Shown: positions 52,475 to 60,795 of the stretch, in pieces
Layout: each line of letters begins with the position of its first letter
Position numbering within the stretch: the stretch's first letter is position 1
NCBI GenBank assembly: GCA_934772525.1
Contig: CAKVMI010000001.1
Span: 62,001-126,000, forward strand
Reading direction: 5' to 3'
Length of the DNA stretch: 64,000 nt
Origin: an uncultured Clostridia bacterium
GTDB lineage: Bacteria > Bacillota > Clostridia > Christensenellales > UBA1242
Notes under the pieces: generated by a model
Database searches by the model: none
The model's input: the letters and a program-made list of their open reading frames with translations, nothing else
What the model was told of the DNA's origin: nothing
Translations under genes and position numbers: made by a program

Positions 52475-53041
52475 ATGGAGAATAAAGCAAAAAGAATGAT
52501 TATTTTTTTGATGATTTTAGTTGCACTAATATCAGGTTCGATAGTTGGTGTAATTATGTATAATAGATTAAAATATCCTTTTTGTTACAATGAATTCGTG
52601 TTTCAATATTCGGCGGAATATTCGCTAGAACCCGAACTTGTGTTTGCGGTTATAAACTCAGAAAGTGGATTTATGGCAAATGCTGAAAGCGTAAAAGGCG
52701 CAAAAGGGTTAATGCAGATTATGCCAAGGACGGCAAAAAGTATCGCGGAAGAATTAAAATATGTAGACCTTGATGAAAAAGATTTGTTTTCCCCAAGACA
52801 AAATATAGAATTTGGGTGCTACTATCTATCATATCTATTTGATAAATACAAAGACGAAGAGCGGGTGTTATTTGCTTACAATGCAGGAGAAGGAACACTA
52901 ATAAATTTTTTGGAAAAGTATGGTGAATTTAATTTGGAAAATGTTGAAATTAAAGAAACAAAAAATTATATAAAACGAGTTAAAAAGGCAAAAAAATACT
53001 ATAAAAGATTGGTAAATAGTTCTCTTATTTCGGATAGGTAA
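52475..53041 (+). CDS. Membrane-anchored lytic transglycosylase (SLT domain)
   Basis: 188 residues from ATG 52475; no strong ribosome binding site is seen and ATG 52496 is an alternative. An N-terminal membrane anchor (about 7-30, MIIFLMILVALISGSIVGVI) is followed by a soluble lytic transglycosylase-type domain: catalytic Glu in NSESGFMANAESVKGAKGLM, QIMPRTA, and FAYNAGEGT. It cleaves the glycan strands of peptidoglycan, outside the membrane. The layout resembles YjbJ/SleB-independent SLT proteins of Bacillota. It ends before the ctsR promoter. Confidence 0.88.
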   Translation: MENKAKRMIIFLMILVALISGSIVGVIMYNRLKYPFCYNEFVFQYSAEYSLEPELVFAVINSESGFMANAESVKGAKGLMQIMPRTAKSIAEELKYVDLDEKDLFSPRQNIEFGCYYLSYLFDKYKDEERVLFAYNAGEGTLINFLEKYGEFNLENVEIKETKNYIKRVKKAKKYYKRLVNSSLISDR

Positions 53042-53101
53042 AACTATGTAAAATTAAAATTTGAAACAATTATGTAATTAATGAAAATGGTATAAAAACG
53101 G

Positions 53102-53130
53102 TTGACTTAAGAATGTTAGCCGTTTATAAT
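53102..53130 (+). promoter_or_regulatory. ctsR operon promoter
   Basis: TTGACT (53102-53107), 17 nt, TATAAT (53125-53130). Confidence 0.88.
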
Positions 53131-53142
53131 TTAATTATAAAA

Positions 53143-53159
53143 TTTGACTAATTTTGACC
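53143..53159 (-). promoter_or_regulatory. CtsR operator
   Basis: On the minus strand it reads GGTCAAAATTAGTCAAA, matching the CtsR heptad direct repeat RGTCAAA-NNN-RGTCAAA. It lies at the transcription start of the ctsR operon, so CtsR should repress its own operon at normal temperature. Confidence 0.9.
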
Positions 53160-53174
53160 TTTAAGGAGGGGTTT

Positions 53175-53645
53175 ATGGCAAATATAAGTGATTGCATTGA
53201 ACAATTTATTTTAAAATCTTTAAAAGAAGACGGCACTGTTGAAATAAGTAGAAATGATTTAGCAAACTTTTTTTCGTGTGTTCCAAGCCAAATAAATTAT
53301 GTACTAGAAACTCGCTTTACTATGGATAGGGGGTTTATTAAAGAAAGTAGGCGTGGTGGCGGAGGATTTATAAGAATTACAAAGGTGCCACTAACCGATG
53401 ATAATTATGTAAATAGTTTAATAATGGAGAGTATTGGCGAAGAATTAACCGAAAGACGTGCGAGTCAAATTCTTGACAAATTGGAATCTGATAAGGTGTT
53501 GACCGAAAAAGAGCGTCAACTTATTTTTGCTAGTATTTCGGAAACGGCATTAAATATGCCATATTCATTTAAAGATAAGCTGAGAGCGCAAATTTTTAAA
53601 AATGTTCTACTTGTGCTTTTGAAGGAGAAGGGGGGTGAAAACTAG
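53175..53645 (+). CDS. ctsR: Heat-shock transcriptional repressor CtsR
   Basis: 156 residues from ATG 53175, 4 nt after AAGGAGGGG. The N-terminal winged helix-turn-helix (SDCIEQFILKSLKEDGTVEI, FFSCVPSQINYVLETRFT) contains the thermosensing glycine loop RRGGGGFIRI. The C-terminal dimer domain (MESIGEELTERRASQILDKL) is the McsB/ClpC contact region. It represses clp genes and is inactivated by heat and by McsB. An operator matching its consensus is directly upstream. It shares a base with the mcsA GTG. Confidence 0.96.
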   Translation: MANISDCIEQFILKSLKEDGTVEISRNDLANFFSCVPSQINYVLETRFTMDRGFIKESRRGGGGFIRITKVPLTDDNYVNSLIMESIGEELTERRASQILDKLESDKVLTEKERQLIFASISETALNMPYSFKDKLRAQIFKNVLLVLLKEKGGEN

Positions 53646-54106
53646 TGCTTTGTTCGATGTGTAACCAAAAAGAAGCAATTATGGATAGAGAAGTTGATTT
53701 GGGTTATGGCAAAGTTCATGTTTTTTTGTGTGAAAGTTGTGCAAATAAAGTTCAGCAAAATCAACCCGAACCTACGGTTGAAGTGTTAGATTTTTGGACT
53801 CAAGATGAAGGGGCTTTGGTTTGTCCTAAATGCAAAGCAACTGCACAAGATATTGAAAAAACAAATTATGTGGGTTGTGATAAGTGCTATCAAATTTTCG
53901 AGCCAGAAATTGAAAGAGTTTTAACTATTATTCAAGGTAAATGTTCTCATGTTGGTAAAGCTCCAAGTAAATATATGTCTTATGACAAACAAAAGAGAAC
54001 TTCTTTAAAAATCAAGAACAATACACAATTGGAGCGAAAGGAACCTAGCAAGTTTAACCCAGATGATTTTAATAGAAAATTCTTTGGGGGTGCAAAAAAT
54101 GTTTGA
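53645..54106 (+). CDS. mcsA: McsA, activator of the McsB arginine kinase
   Basis: 153 residues starting at GTG 53645, which overlaps the ctsR stop; GGAGAAGGGGGGTG lies upstream. Two zinc-type modules are present: CSMC...CESC near the N-terminus and CPKC...CDKC in the middle. McsA activates the protein-arginine kinase McsB. Family members usually end in a UVR helical motif of about 35 residues; here the end (MSYDKQKRTSLKIKNNTQLE, then RKEPSKFNPDDFNRKF) shows no convincing UVR pattern. It overlaps mcsB by 8 nt. Confidence 0.88.
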   Translation: MLCSMCNQKEAIMDREVDLGYGKVHVFLCESCANKVQQNQPEPTVEVLDFWTQDEGALVCPKCKATAQDIEKTNYVGCDKCYQIFEPEIERVLTIIQGKCSHVGKAPSKYMSYDKQKRTSLKIKNNTQLERKEPSKFNPDDFNRKFFGGAKNV

Positions 54107-55112
54107 TAATACACTAGATAGCGTGGTTGTTTCTAGCCGAATTAGAGTTGCGAGAAATGTTGCGGGCAGAAACTTTACTCAAAATTTTGACCCTGAATTT
54201 TCACTTAATTTAATCAATAAAGTCGCAGACACCGTAATGCCACTTGGAAAATACAAAGTATATAGAATGAGTGCTATTAGCGATTTTGATAGCGAATTGA
54301 TGTGTGCAAAGCATCTAATAAGTAAAGAACTAATAAAAAATAAAGAAACGGGTGCTAGCATTATTCGTGAAGATGAAGCGGTTTCTATTATGGTAAATGA
54401 AGAAGACCATATAAGAGAGCAATGTATTTTGAAGGGTTTAAATTTAGATGGTGCTTTTAGACTTATAAGTGAAATTGATGATGAACTCGATGCTAATTTA
54501 GATTTTGCATATGATGAAAAGTTTGGATATTTAACAAGCTGTTTAACTAATACCGGAACGGGACTTCGAGCAAGTGTAATGATGTTTTTACCAGCACTTA
54601 CAATTAATTCCAAAATTGATAGCATAATAAAAGCGGTTAAAGAAAAAGGACTTACTGTTAGGGGCGTTTTGGGAGAAGGTAGTTTTCCGCTTGGATATAT
54701 GTATCAAATATCTAATGCCGTTACAATTGGCGTATCTGAAAGAGAGATAATAGCAAATGTAAAAACGGCGGTATTAAAAATTGTTGAAATGGAATTGACC
54801 GAAAGAAAAAAGATGATAGATAAATTTCAATACGTCGCAACAACGGATATAGTTTGGCGTGCGTGGGGAATACTTACTAATTGTTATACCATTGATTATA
54901 CCGAGTTTATGAAGCTTGCGGGTGAGGTAAAACTTGGAATTAGTCTTGGAATAATCGTACTTAATGACAACAAGATTATAGATAGGCTTATTGAGTATGG
55001 TTCTGATCTTGCACTGATGAAAATTAAGGGTAAAATGATGACTATTGAAGAAACGGCAAAGTTTAGGGCTGAAAACTTATACAAACAACTTAAAAATAAT
55101 AGAATTAAATAA
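54099..55112 (+). CDS. mcsB: Protein-arginine kinase McsB
   Basis: 337 residues from ATG 54099 (GGGGGTG upstream); an earlier in-frame ATG lies in mcsA. Phosphagen-kinase-like ATP site: VVVSSRIRVARNVAGRNF, EDHIREQC and LTSCLTNTGTGLRASVMM, with the conserved Cys in LTSCLTN, and later LGEGSFPLGYMYQISN. McsB phosphorylates arginines on misfolded proteins and on CtsR, marking them for ClpCP. Coupled to mcsA and 11 nt before clpC. Confidence 0.96.
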   Translation: MFDNTLDSVVVSSRIRVARNVAGRNFTQNFDPEFSLNLINKVADTVMPLGKYKVYRMSAISDFDSELMCAKHLISKELIKNKETGASIIREDEAVSIMVNEEDHIREQCILKGLNLDGAFRLISEIDDELDANLDFAYDEKFGYLTSCLTNTGTGLRASVMMFLPALTINSKIDSIIKAVKEKGLTVRGVLGEGSFPLGYMYQISNAVTIGVSEREIIANVKTAVLKIVEMELTERKKMIDKFQYVATTDIVWRAWGILTNCYTIDYTEFMKLAGEVKLGISLGIIVLNDNKIIDRLIEYGSDLALMKIKGKMMTIEETAKFRAENLYKQLKNNRIK

Positions 55113-55123
55113 AGGAGAAAATT

Positions 55124-57622
55124 ATGTTTGAATTAAATCCAGCAGAAAGCGTAAAAACGGCGATACAAAATTCTAAAAGATATGCTGTTAGTATGGGTTC
55201 TACATGCGTTGCAACCGAACATTTATTATTAGGTTTATGCAGTGTAGAAAAGAGTATGGCAAATAAAATATTGCAAAAATACGATGTAAATTTAAAAAAG
55301 TTGGAACGTCTTGTAAAAGATAAATATCCAGATACAAAACCACTACCAAAAAATATTAGTATAGATTTTTCGCCTAAAGCAAAAGCAATTATTAAAAGCA
55401 GTGAGCAATTAGCCTATCAACTGAATTCGGGTTATATTTACTCAGAGCATTTACTATATTGTATTTTGGCAGAGCAAACTAATATGGCGTGTGATATATT
55501 GCGTTCGCAAAACGTAAATTTGCAAGAGATATTATCCGATGTTATATATTTACTGAACAATGGAAGATTAAAGGGTGATGGGGATGATTATGAAGACGAA
55601 GATGACGATGATGATTCCTCAACCCCTAAAAAGGCAAACAAAAGCACTGAAGAACAAGAAAGCATAAATGCAAATTTGCCTGAAATCTTAAAAGACCTTG
55701 GTATTGATATGACCGAGCGAGCAAGACGTGGCAAAATGGATCCAATAATTGGTAGAAATAAAGAAACTAATAGAATTATTGAAATTCTTTGCCGTAAAAC
55801 CAAAAATAACCCAGTTTTGATTGGGGAAGCGGGCGTTGGTAAGTCGGCTGTTGTTGAAGGGCTTGCACAAGCTATAGTTAAGGGAGAAGTTCCAGAACTG
55901 CTAAAAGACAAGATTATCTTTAGTTTGGAAATTGGTTCACTAATGGCGGGTACTAAATATCGTGGTTCAATGGAAGAAAGATTGAAAAATGCTATAAACG
56001 AAATAACTTCTCGCAAGAATATAATTGTGTTTATAGATGAAATTCACACCCTTGCCCAAGCAGGAGCGCATCAAGATGAGTTGAGTCCTGCAGATATTTT
56101 GAAACCATATCTTGCAAGGGGGGAGATGCAAACAATTGGTGCAACCACAACAGATGAATATCGTAAGTTTATAGAAAAGGATAAAGCACTAGAAAGACGT
56201 TTTCAGCCAATTATAGTTGAAGAACCATCTCCAGAAGACACCGTTTTGATATTAAAGGGAATTAGAGATAGTTACGAAGCATTTCATAAGGTAAAAATTA
56301 CCGATGATGCTATTGAAGCAGCGGTTAATTTATCTATTAGATATATAATGGATAGAAGTTTGCCGGATAAAGCAATAGATTTAATTGATGAGGCGGCTAG
56401 TAGAGCAAGGGTTAGAGGTAGTATTGTTCCAGCAGATATAAGAGCACTTGCAAAAGAGTTAGATGACCTTGAAATGCAAAAGAAGGAAGCGGAAAAAAGT
56501 AATGAGTGGGCATGGAAGGAGCAGTGTACTGCAAAAATTAACGAAGTTCGTGGAAATTATTTGGTAAGAATGAATGCATGGAATGCAAGCAAGGGTAATC
56601 AAACAGGTATTGTAAACAAAGAAGATATTGCAGAAATAGTAAGTAGTTGGACGGGTGTTCCTGTAACAAAGTTGACCGAAAGTGAAAAACAAAAACTATT
56701 AAAACTAGAAGAAGTTTTAAAAAGTAGAGTAATTGGTCAAGATGAAGCCGTTACTGCGGTTAGTAAGGCGATTAGGCGAGCAAGAGCGGGACTAAAAGAC
56801 CCAAAACGTCCGATTGGTTCATTTATATTCTTAGGTCCAACTGGCGTTGGTAAAACCGAACTGACAAAGGCACTTGCAGAAGCGATGTTTGATGATGAAA
56901 ATGCAATAATTAGGCTAGATATGAGTGAATATATGGAAGCTCATTCGGTTAGTAAAATGATTGGTTCTCCTCCAGGATATGTTGGTTTTGATGAAGGTGG
57001 ACAACTAACTGAAGCTGTTAGACGTAAACCTTATTCGGTTATTTTGTTTGATGAAATCGAAAAAGCCCATCCAGATATTTTTAACTTAATGTTGCAAATA
57101 TTGGACGAAGGTAGATTGACCGATAGTCAAGGTAGGACGGTTAGTTTCAAAAATTGCGTTATAATTATGACAAGTAATGCTGGCGTTGCCGATCTTCCAA
57201 AAAATAATAACAAACTAGGCTTCGGAACGGTAGAAGATGCAAATCAATCTATAAAAGATAAACTTATGGAAGCATTAAAAGAAAAATTTAAGCCAGAATT
57301 TATAAATAGAGTGGATGTTGTAGTTATATTTAATTCTTTAAAAGAAGAAGATATAAGAAAGATTGCTTCTATTATGATTGCAAATTTAAACAAAAAGTTA
57401 AAAACGCAAGGAATAAGTGTAGGTTTTAATGAGAATGCCATAAAGGGTTTGGTGACTGAAGGGTATAGTCCAGTATATGGGGCAAGACCACTAAAAAGGG
57501 TAATTGAACAAAAAGTAGAAGATAAACTTGCCGAGTGCTTGCTAAGTGGGGAAGTTGTTTCGGGTAAAAAACTTGAAGTTGATTATAAAAATGGCGAATT
57601 TTCTTTTAAATCATTAGACTAA
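55124..57622 (+). CDS. clpC: ATP-dependent Clp protease ATPase subunit ClpC
   Basis: 832 residues. The N-domain with two repeats (about 1-150) is followed by an acidic linker (DGDDYEDEDDDDD), AAA+ 1 with GEAGVGKSA and VFIDEIHTL, a middle domain (about 420-490) and AAA+ 2 with GPTGVGKTE and ILFDEIEKAH. It unfolds arginine-phosphorylated and other substrates for ClpP. AAGGAG precedes ATG 55124. The ClpP-contact loop is not obvious by eye. The middle domain fits ClpC, not ClpE or ClpA. Confidence 0.96.
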   Translation: MFELNPAESVKTAIQNSKRYAVSMGSTCVATEHLLLGLCSVEKSMANKILQKYDVNLKKLERLVKDKYPDTKPLPKNISIDFSPKAKAIIKSSEQLAYQLNSGYIYSEHLLYCILAEQTNMACDILRSQNVNLQEILSDVIYLLNNGRLKGDGDDYEDEDDDDDSSTPKKANKSTEEQESINANLPEILKDLGIDMTERARRGKMDPIIGRNKETNRIIEILCRKTKNNPVLIGEAGVGKSAVVEGLAQAIVKGEVPELLKDKIIFSLEIGSLMAGTKYRGSMEERLKNAINEITSRKNIIVFIDEIHTLAQAGAHQDELSPADILKPYLARGEMQTIGATTTDEYRKFIEKDKALERRFQPIIVEEPSPEDTVLILKGIRDSYEAFHKVKITDDAIEAAVNLSIRYIMDRSLPDKAIDLIDEAASRARVRGSIVPADIRALAKELDDLEMQKKEAEKSNEWAWKEQCTAKINEVRGNYLVRMNAWNASKGNQTGIVNKEDIAEIVSSWTGVPVTKLTESEKQKLLKLEEVLKSRVIGQDEAVTAVSKAIRRARAGLKDPKRPIGSFIFLGPTGVGKTELTKALAEAMFDDENAIIRLDMSEYMEAHSVSKMIGSPPGYVGFDEGGQLTEAVRRKPYSVILFDEIEKAHPDIFNLMLQILDEGRLTDSQGRTVSFKNCVIIMTSNAGVADLPKNNNKLGFGTVEDANQSIKDKLMEALKEKFKPEFINRVDVVVIFNSLKEEDIRKIASIMIANLNKKLKTQGISVGFNENAIKGLVTEGYSPVYGARPLKRVIEQKVEDKLAECLLSGEVVSGKKLEVDYKNGEFSFKSLD

Positions 57623-57643
57623 TTTTTTTAAATATATTATAAT
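57615..57643 (+). promoter_or_regulatory. hpf promoter
   Basis: TAGACT (57615-57620, overlapping the clpC stop), 17 nt, TATAAT (57638-57643). Confidence 0.6.
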
Positions 57644-57676
57644 TATTATGTAATTTAATTAAAGGAGATTAATTTT

Positions 57677-58204
57677 ATGAAAATTGAAATAGTTGGAAGA
57701 AATTACAAAGTTAGTGATAGATTAAAATCACTTATAGAAAAAAAGATTGCTAGATTTGATAAGTTTTTCGATAAGGATGCAACAGCAAGAGTGGTTGCAA
57801 CTGCAAACGGAAACAGATACAAAATGGAGTTAAATTTATCTGCACCTTCTGTATTTGTTAGGGGTGAAGTTGAATCTGATAATATGTATCAAAATCTTGA
57901 TAACTGTATTGCAAAGGTTGAACGTCAAATCGTTAAACACAGTGATAGATTTGTAGATAAGCGTAATGCAAAGAAGACAGATTTCGCAGAATTTGAATAT
58001 GTAGAAGACGAACCAAAGTTTGAAAGTGCAAAAATTACTAAGCGTAAAACTTATGAACTAACTCCTATGAGCGAAAAAGAAGCTTTGGATCAAATGGAAA
58101 TGGTTGGTAATGACTTCTTTATCTTTATGCATGATAAACTAAACACCGTTTGCGTTCTTTATAAAAAGGCAGATGGCACAATAGGATTTATTGAAACTAA
58201 GTAA
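57677..58204 (+). CDS. hpf: Ribosome hibernation promoting factor, long form
   Basis: 175 residues. The N-terminal domain (1-95, MKIEIVGRNYKVSDRLKSLI) binds the 30S decoding region, and the C-terminal domain (about 118-175, RKTYELTPMSEKEALDQMEM, FIFMHDKLN) dimerises two ribosomes into 100S particles, as in other Bacillota. AAAGGAG precedes ATG 57677. It has its own promoter after clpC. A terminator follows, lying inside the 3' part of a convergent gene. Confidence 0.95.
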   Translation: MKIEIVGRNYKVSDRLKSLIEKKIARFDKFFDKDATARVVATANGNRYKMELNLSAPSVFVRGEVESDNMYQNLDNCIAKVERQIVKHSDRFVDKRNAKKTDFAEFEYVEDEPKFESAKITKRKTYELTPMSEKEALDQMEMVGNDFFIFMHDKLNTVCVLYKKADGTIGFIETK

Positions 58205-58706
58205 ATATTTTATAAGTCGGTAAGATTATCTTACCGATTTTTTTATATTCGTTAATAATTTGCTCTATATCATTTTCGTTTGGGTCTTCAAAGAAAATTG
58301 TTGGAGAATGTGTGACATCAATAATTTCTTCTAAATTAATTACAATATCCATTCGTTTTTGATTGGGCTTTAATTTTAAGTTGAAGTACAAATAGTCTTC
58401 GTAACCATTTTTGTAACAAAGAAGATTTACAATATAATAATCTCCCTTTTTCCAACTATCTGCAAGTTGTAATCTAATTACTGGAGTTTTGCCGTATTTG
58501 TTTGTTTGATAATATGTGCGATTATTGATTATGCAAACAGTAGCGTTATTTAGATATGAATTATTATTACAACAAACGCTTACTTGAAAGTATGAAATAT
58601 TTATTTTAGACGCAGTAGTTTTAGTAATTGGAGAGTATAACAAAATAGCGGTTGTAATTATACACACGCAAACAAAAATTGAGTACTTAAAACAAAATGT
58701 TTTCAT
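58197..58706 (-). CDS. Exported or membrane-anchored protein with a beta-sandwich domain
   Basis: 169 residues from the ATG at 58706; an upstream in-frame start lies inside the divergent gene, and no ribosome binding site is seen, so the start is uncertain. Residues about 8-26 (SIFVCVCIITTAILLYS) form a signal/anchor. The rest (VSVCCNNNSYLNNATVCIIN, GYEDYLYFNLKLKPNQKRMD) resembles a carboxypeptidase-regulatory-like or PEGA-type beta sandwich found in secreted proteins. A C-terminal helical tail follows. Its 3' end overlaps that of hpf by 8 nt. Function unknown. Confidence 0.65.
   Translation of the reverse strand: MKTFCFKYSIFVCVCIITTAILLYSPITKTTASKINISYFQVSVCCNNNSYLNNATVCIINNRTYYQTNKYGKTPVIRLQLADSWKKGDYYIVNLLCYKNGYEDYLYFNLKLKPNQKRMDIVINLEEIIDVTHSPTIFFEDPNENDIEQIINEYKKIGKIILPTYKIFT
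58215..58244 (+). terminator. Rho-independent terminator after hpf
   Basis: TCGGTAAG / CTTACCGA stem, 5-nt loop, T7 tract; embedded in the 3' end of the convergent gene. Confidence 0.88.
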
Positions 58707-58764
58707 AATTAATTTTATTGAAAAAATATTTTCGTATGAATAAAAAATATTGTATAATAAATAT

Positions 58765-59691
58765 ATGGAAAAGATAGAAATTAATAATTTAACAAAAAAA
58801 TATGGTAACGTTGAAGCACTTAGCAATGTTTCGTTTAGTGTTTTTAATGGCGAGCATATTTTGCTTGTTGGAAAAACTGGTGCAGGGCTTACTACATTAC
58901 TTGATATAATTAGCGGTGTGAGCGATTACTTAGGAAGTGTAAAAATTGACGGAATTGAGCGGACAGAAGTTGACAATAAAAATTTATTGATTAGTTATGT
59001 AACTTATCCATCGACTTTTTTAAGGGGTAGTGTAAAGAAAAATATCAACTACATAGCAAAATTAGTGAATAAAAATTTAACGAAAGAAGAGTGTGTGGAT
59101 TTAGCAGGAAAGTATCATTTGTCATTAAAAAGCAATGTAAAAAAGTTAAGTGAAATTGAAAAAATATTTTTAAATTTGCTTCGAATTGAAATAAAAAATA
59201 GTGAAATTGTCTTAATAGATTTTGATAAATTGTTTGAAAATATTCCGACAACTTCAGAGTCTTATTGCGAGATTGTTGCATGGTTGAATAATTTTTCGGG
59301 GACGCTCATAGTTGCTGAAAACGGGCAAAATTTAGCCCTATTTTACAAAGGTAAGATTTTAAATTTTAATTTTGGCGTTAAAAATGACAATTTTTCGATT
59401 GAAAATGAATTGTTGTTTCCGAGTAATATTTTTGCATTTTCGCTTGCTAAAAAATTAAAAGGTGAAATGGTTCAAGTAAAAAATTTCACTCTACAAAAAT
59501 TAATGGGTGGGTATTCGGTTACATCAAATTACGACTACAATTTAACGCAAAAAGATTTTGATAAAATTTATGAAAAAGTTATGCCACCTAAAAAGAACTC
59601 CGAGATAATCGTTGAGTTTATTGACGATTATTATTTTGATGCGTTAAGTGGTAGGTTCTTGTGTAAAATATCCAAAGAGAATAATTTATAA
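58765..59691 (+). CDS. Degenerate ABC ATPase-like protein without a transporter partner
   Basis: 308 residues. The first 200 align with an importer-type ABC domain (IEINNLTKKYGNVEALSNVS), and the last 100 with no clear family. Walker A is GKTGAGLTT (36-44), with Leu42 in place of the invariant Lys; the signature is LSEIEK (128-133) in place of LSGGQ; Walker B is IVLIDFD with Phe after Asp152; the switch region reads VAENGQ. Nucleotide hydrolysis is therefore not expected. No permease gene is adjacent. A TATAAT at 58753-58758 puts the expected transcript start at or next to ATG 58765, and no ribosome binding site is present, so the mRNA may be leaderless. Confidence 0.75.
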   Translation: MEKIEINNLTKKYGNVEALSNVSFSVFNGEHILLVGKTGAGLTTLLDIISGVSDYLGSVKIDGIERTEVDNKNLLISYVTYPSTFLRGSVKKNINYIAKLVNKNLTKEECVDLAGKYHLSLKSNVKKLSEIEKIFLNLLRIEIKNSEIVLIDFDKLFENIPTTSESYCEIVAWLNNFSGTLIVAENGQNLALFYKGKILNFNFGVKNDNFSIENELLFPSNIFAFSLAKKLKGEMVQVKNFTLQKLMGGYSVTSNYDYNLTQKDFDKIYEKVMPPKKNSEIIVEFIDDYYFDALSGRFLCKISKENNL

Positions 59692-59697
59692 AATTAC

Positions 59698-59726
59698 TTG
59701 AAAAATCTTTTATTATTTGGTATATT
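59698..59726 (+). promoter_or_regulatory. Promoter of the PucR-type HTH gene
   Basis: TTGAAA (59698-59703), 17 nt, TATATT (59721-59726) with extended -10 TGG. Confidence 0.7.
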
Positions 59727-59760
59727 ATATTCGTATTAAATTTTGCAGGGGGAGAAAAAT

Positions 59761-60132
59761 ATGGCTTGCAAAGAAAATGTAGAAAGATTAATTAATTTAA
59801 AGGCGAAGTCTATCAATTGTCTAGATAAAAATGGGCTTTTGAATATCCTTGTGGATTACGTTCCAATGAAGGATATGTTGGCATTTTCCAATGACCTTAT
59901 TGACGATAAGTTTAGGGGAATTATGGAAAATGAAGATATGACTAGATGTGTGGAATATTTCTTTGAGTGTGACTTGAATGTTGCAGAAACATCAAGAAAG
60001 TCTTTTTTGCACAGAAATACTTTGCTTTATAGATTGGATAGAATTCAAAGTTTAACTGGCTTAAATTTGCGTAATTTTAACGATGCGGTTACATTTAAGT
60101 TGTTAATGCTTATCTACAATTTAACTAAGTAG
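59761..60132 (+). CDS. Stand-alone PucR/CdaR-type helix-turn-helix protein
   Basis: 123 residues from ATG 59761, with AGGGGGAG at 59747-59754. Residues about 65-123 (FFECDLNVAETSRKSFLHRN, TLLYRLDRIQSLTGLNLRNF) are the C-terminal HTH_30 domain of PucR/CdaR regulators, which normally follows a sensory domain of several hundred residues. Here only a 60-residue helical N-terminus precedes it. DNA targets are unknown. It may be co-transcribed with nth, 18 nt downstream. Confidence 0.82.
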   Translation: MACKENVERLINLKAKSINCLDKNGLLNILVDYVPMKDMLAFSNDLIDDKFRGIMENEDMTRCVEYFFECDLNVAETSRKSFLHRNTLLYRLDRIQSLTGLNLRNFNDAVTFKLLMLIYNLTK

Positions 60133-60150
60133 GTTTAATTTCGTTTTATT

Positions 60151-60792
60151 ATGAATAAACAATCAAAAATAGATTTGGTTCAAAAACTTATTGATTATTA
60201 TCCAAAGGATGCTTGCGCATTAAATTTTTCTAATTGCTACGAACTTTTAGTGGCGGTTATACTTTCTGCTCAGTGCACAGATAAAAGGGTGAATGTGGTA
60301 ACTGCTGAATTATTTAAGGTTGCATCTACGCCAGAAGAAATGCTAAAACTTGGAGAAGAAGGTTTAAAAAATTACATTAGGTCTTGCGGGTTTTATAACG
60401 CAAAGGCGAAAAATATAATTTCTGCAACTATGGATATAATTAACAAGTACAATGGAGTTGTTCCGAGTACCAGAGAAGAACTTGTTAGTCTGGCGGGCGT
60501 TGGTGAAAAAGTTGCAAGTGTTGTGCTTGCGGTTTGGTATAAAGTCCCGGCAATTGCAGTGGATACTCATGTGTTTAGGCTTAGTAAAAGGCTTGGTTTG
60601 TGCAACGAAAATACTCCAACTGCAACAATGAAAAAGCTTGAAAATATTTTACCGAAGTCTATGTGGAGAGATGGTCATTATGCCATAGTTTTGCATGGTA
60701 GAACATTTTGTAGAGCGGTTAATCCAAATTGTGATGAGTGTTTTATAAGAGACAACTGCCCTAAATTAAATTTAAAGAAGAAAGGAAAATAA
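60151..60792 (+). CDS. nth: Endonuclease III
   Basis: 213 residues. Base-excision repair glycosylase/AP lyase for oxidised pyrimidines. The helix-hairpin-helix LAGVGEKVASVVLAVWYKVP contains the catalytic Lys (GEK), and the catalytic Asp is in AVDTHVFRL. The C-terminal [4Fe-4S] loop has the standard Cx6Cx2Cx5C spacing (CRAVNPNCDECFIRDNC). The ribosome binding site before ATG 60151 is weak. Only 3 nt separate it from obgE. Confidence 0.95.
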   Translation: MNKQSKIDLVQKLIDYYPKDACALNFSNCYELLVAVILSAQCTDKRVNVVTAELFKVASTPEEMLKLGEEGLKNYIRSCGFYNAKAKNIISATMDIINKYNGVVPSTREELVSLAGVGEKVASVVLAVWYKVPAIAVDTHVFRLSKRLGLCNENTPTATMKKLENILPKSMWRDGHYAIVLHGRTFCRAVNPNCDECFIRDNCPKLNLKKKGK

Positions 60793-60795
60793 AAA

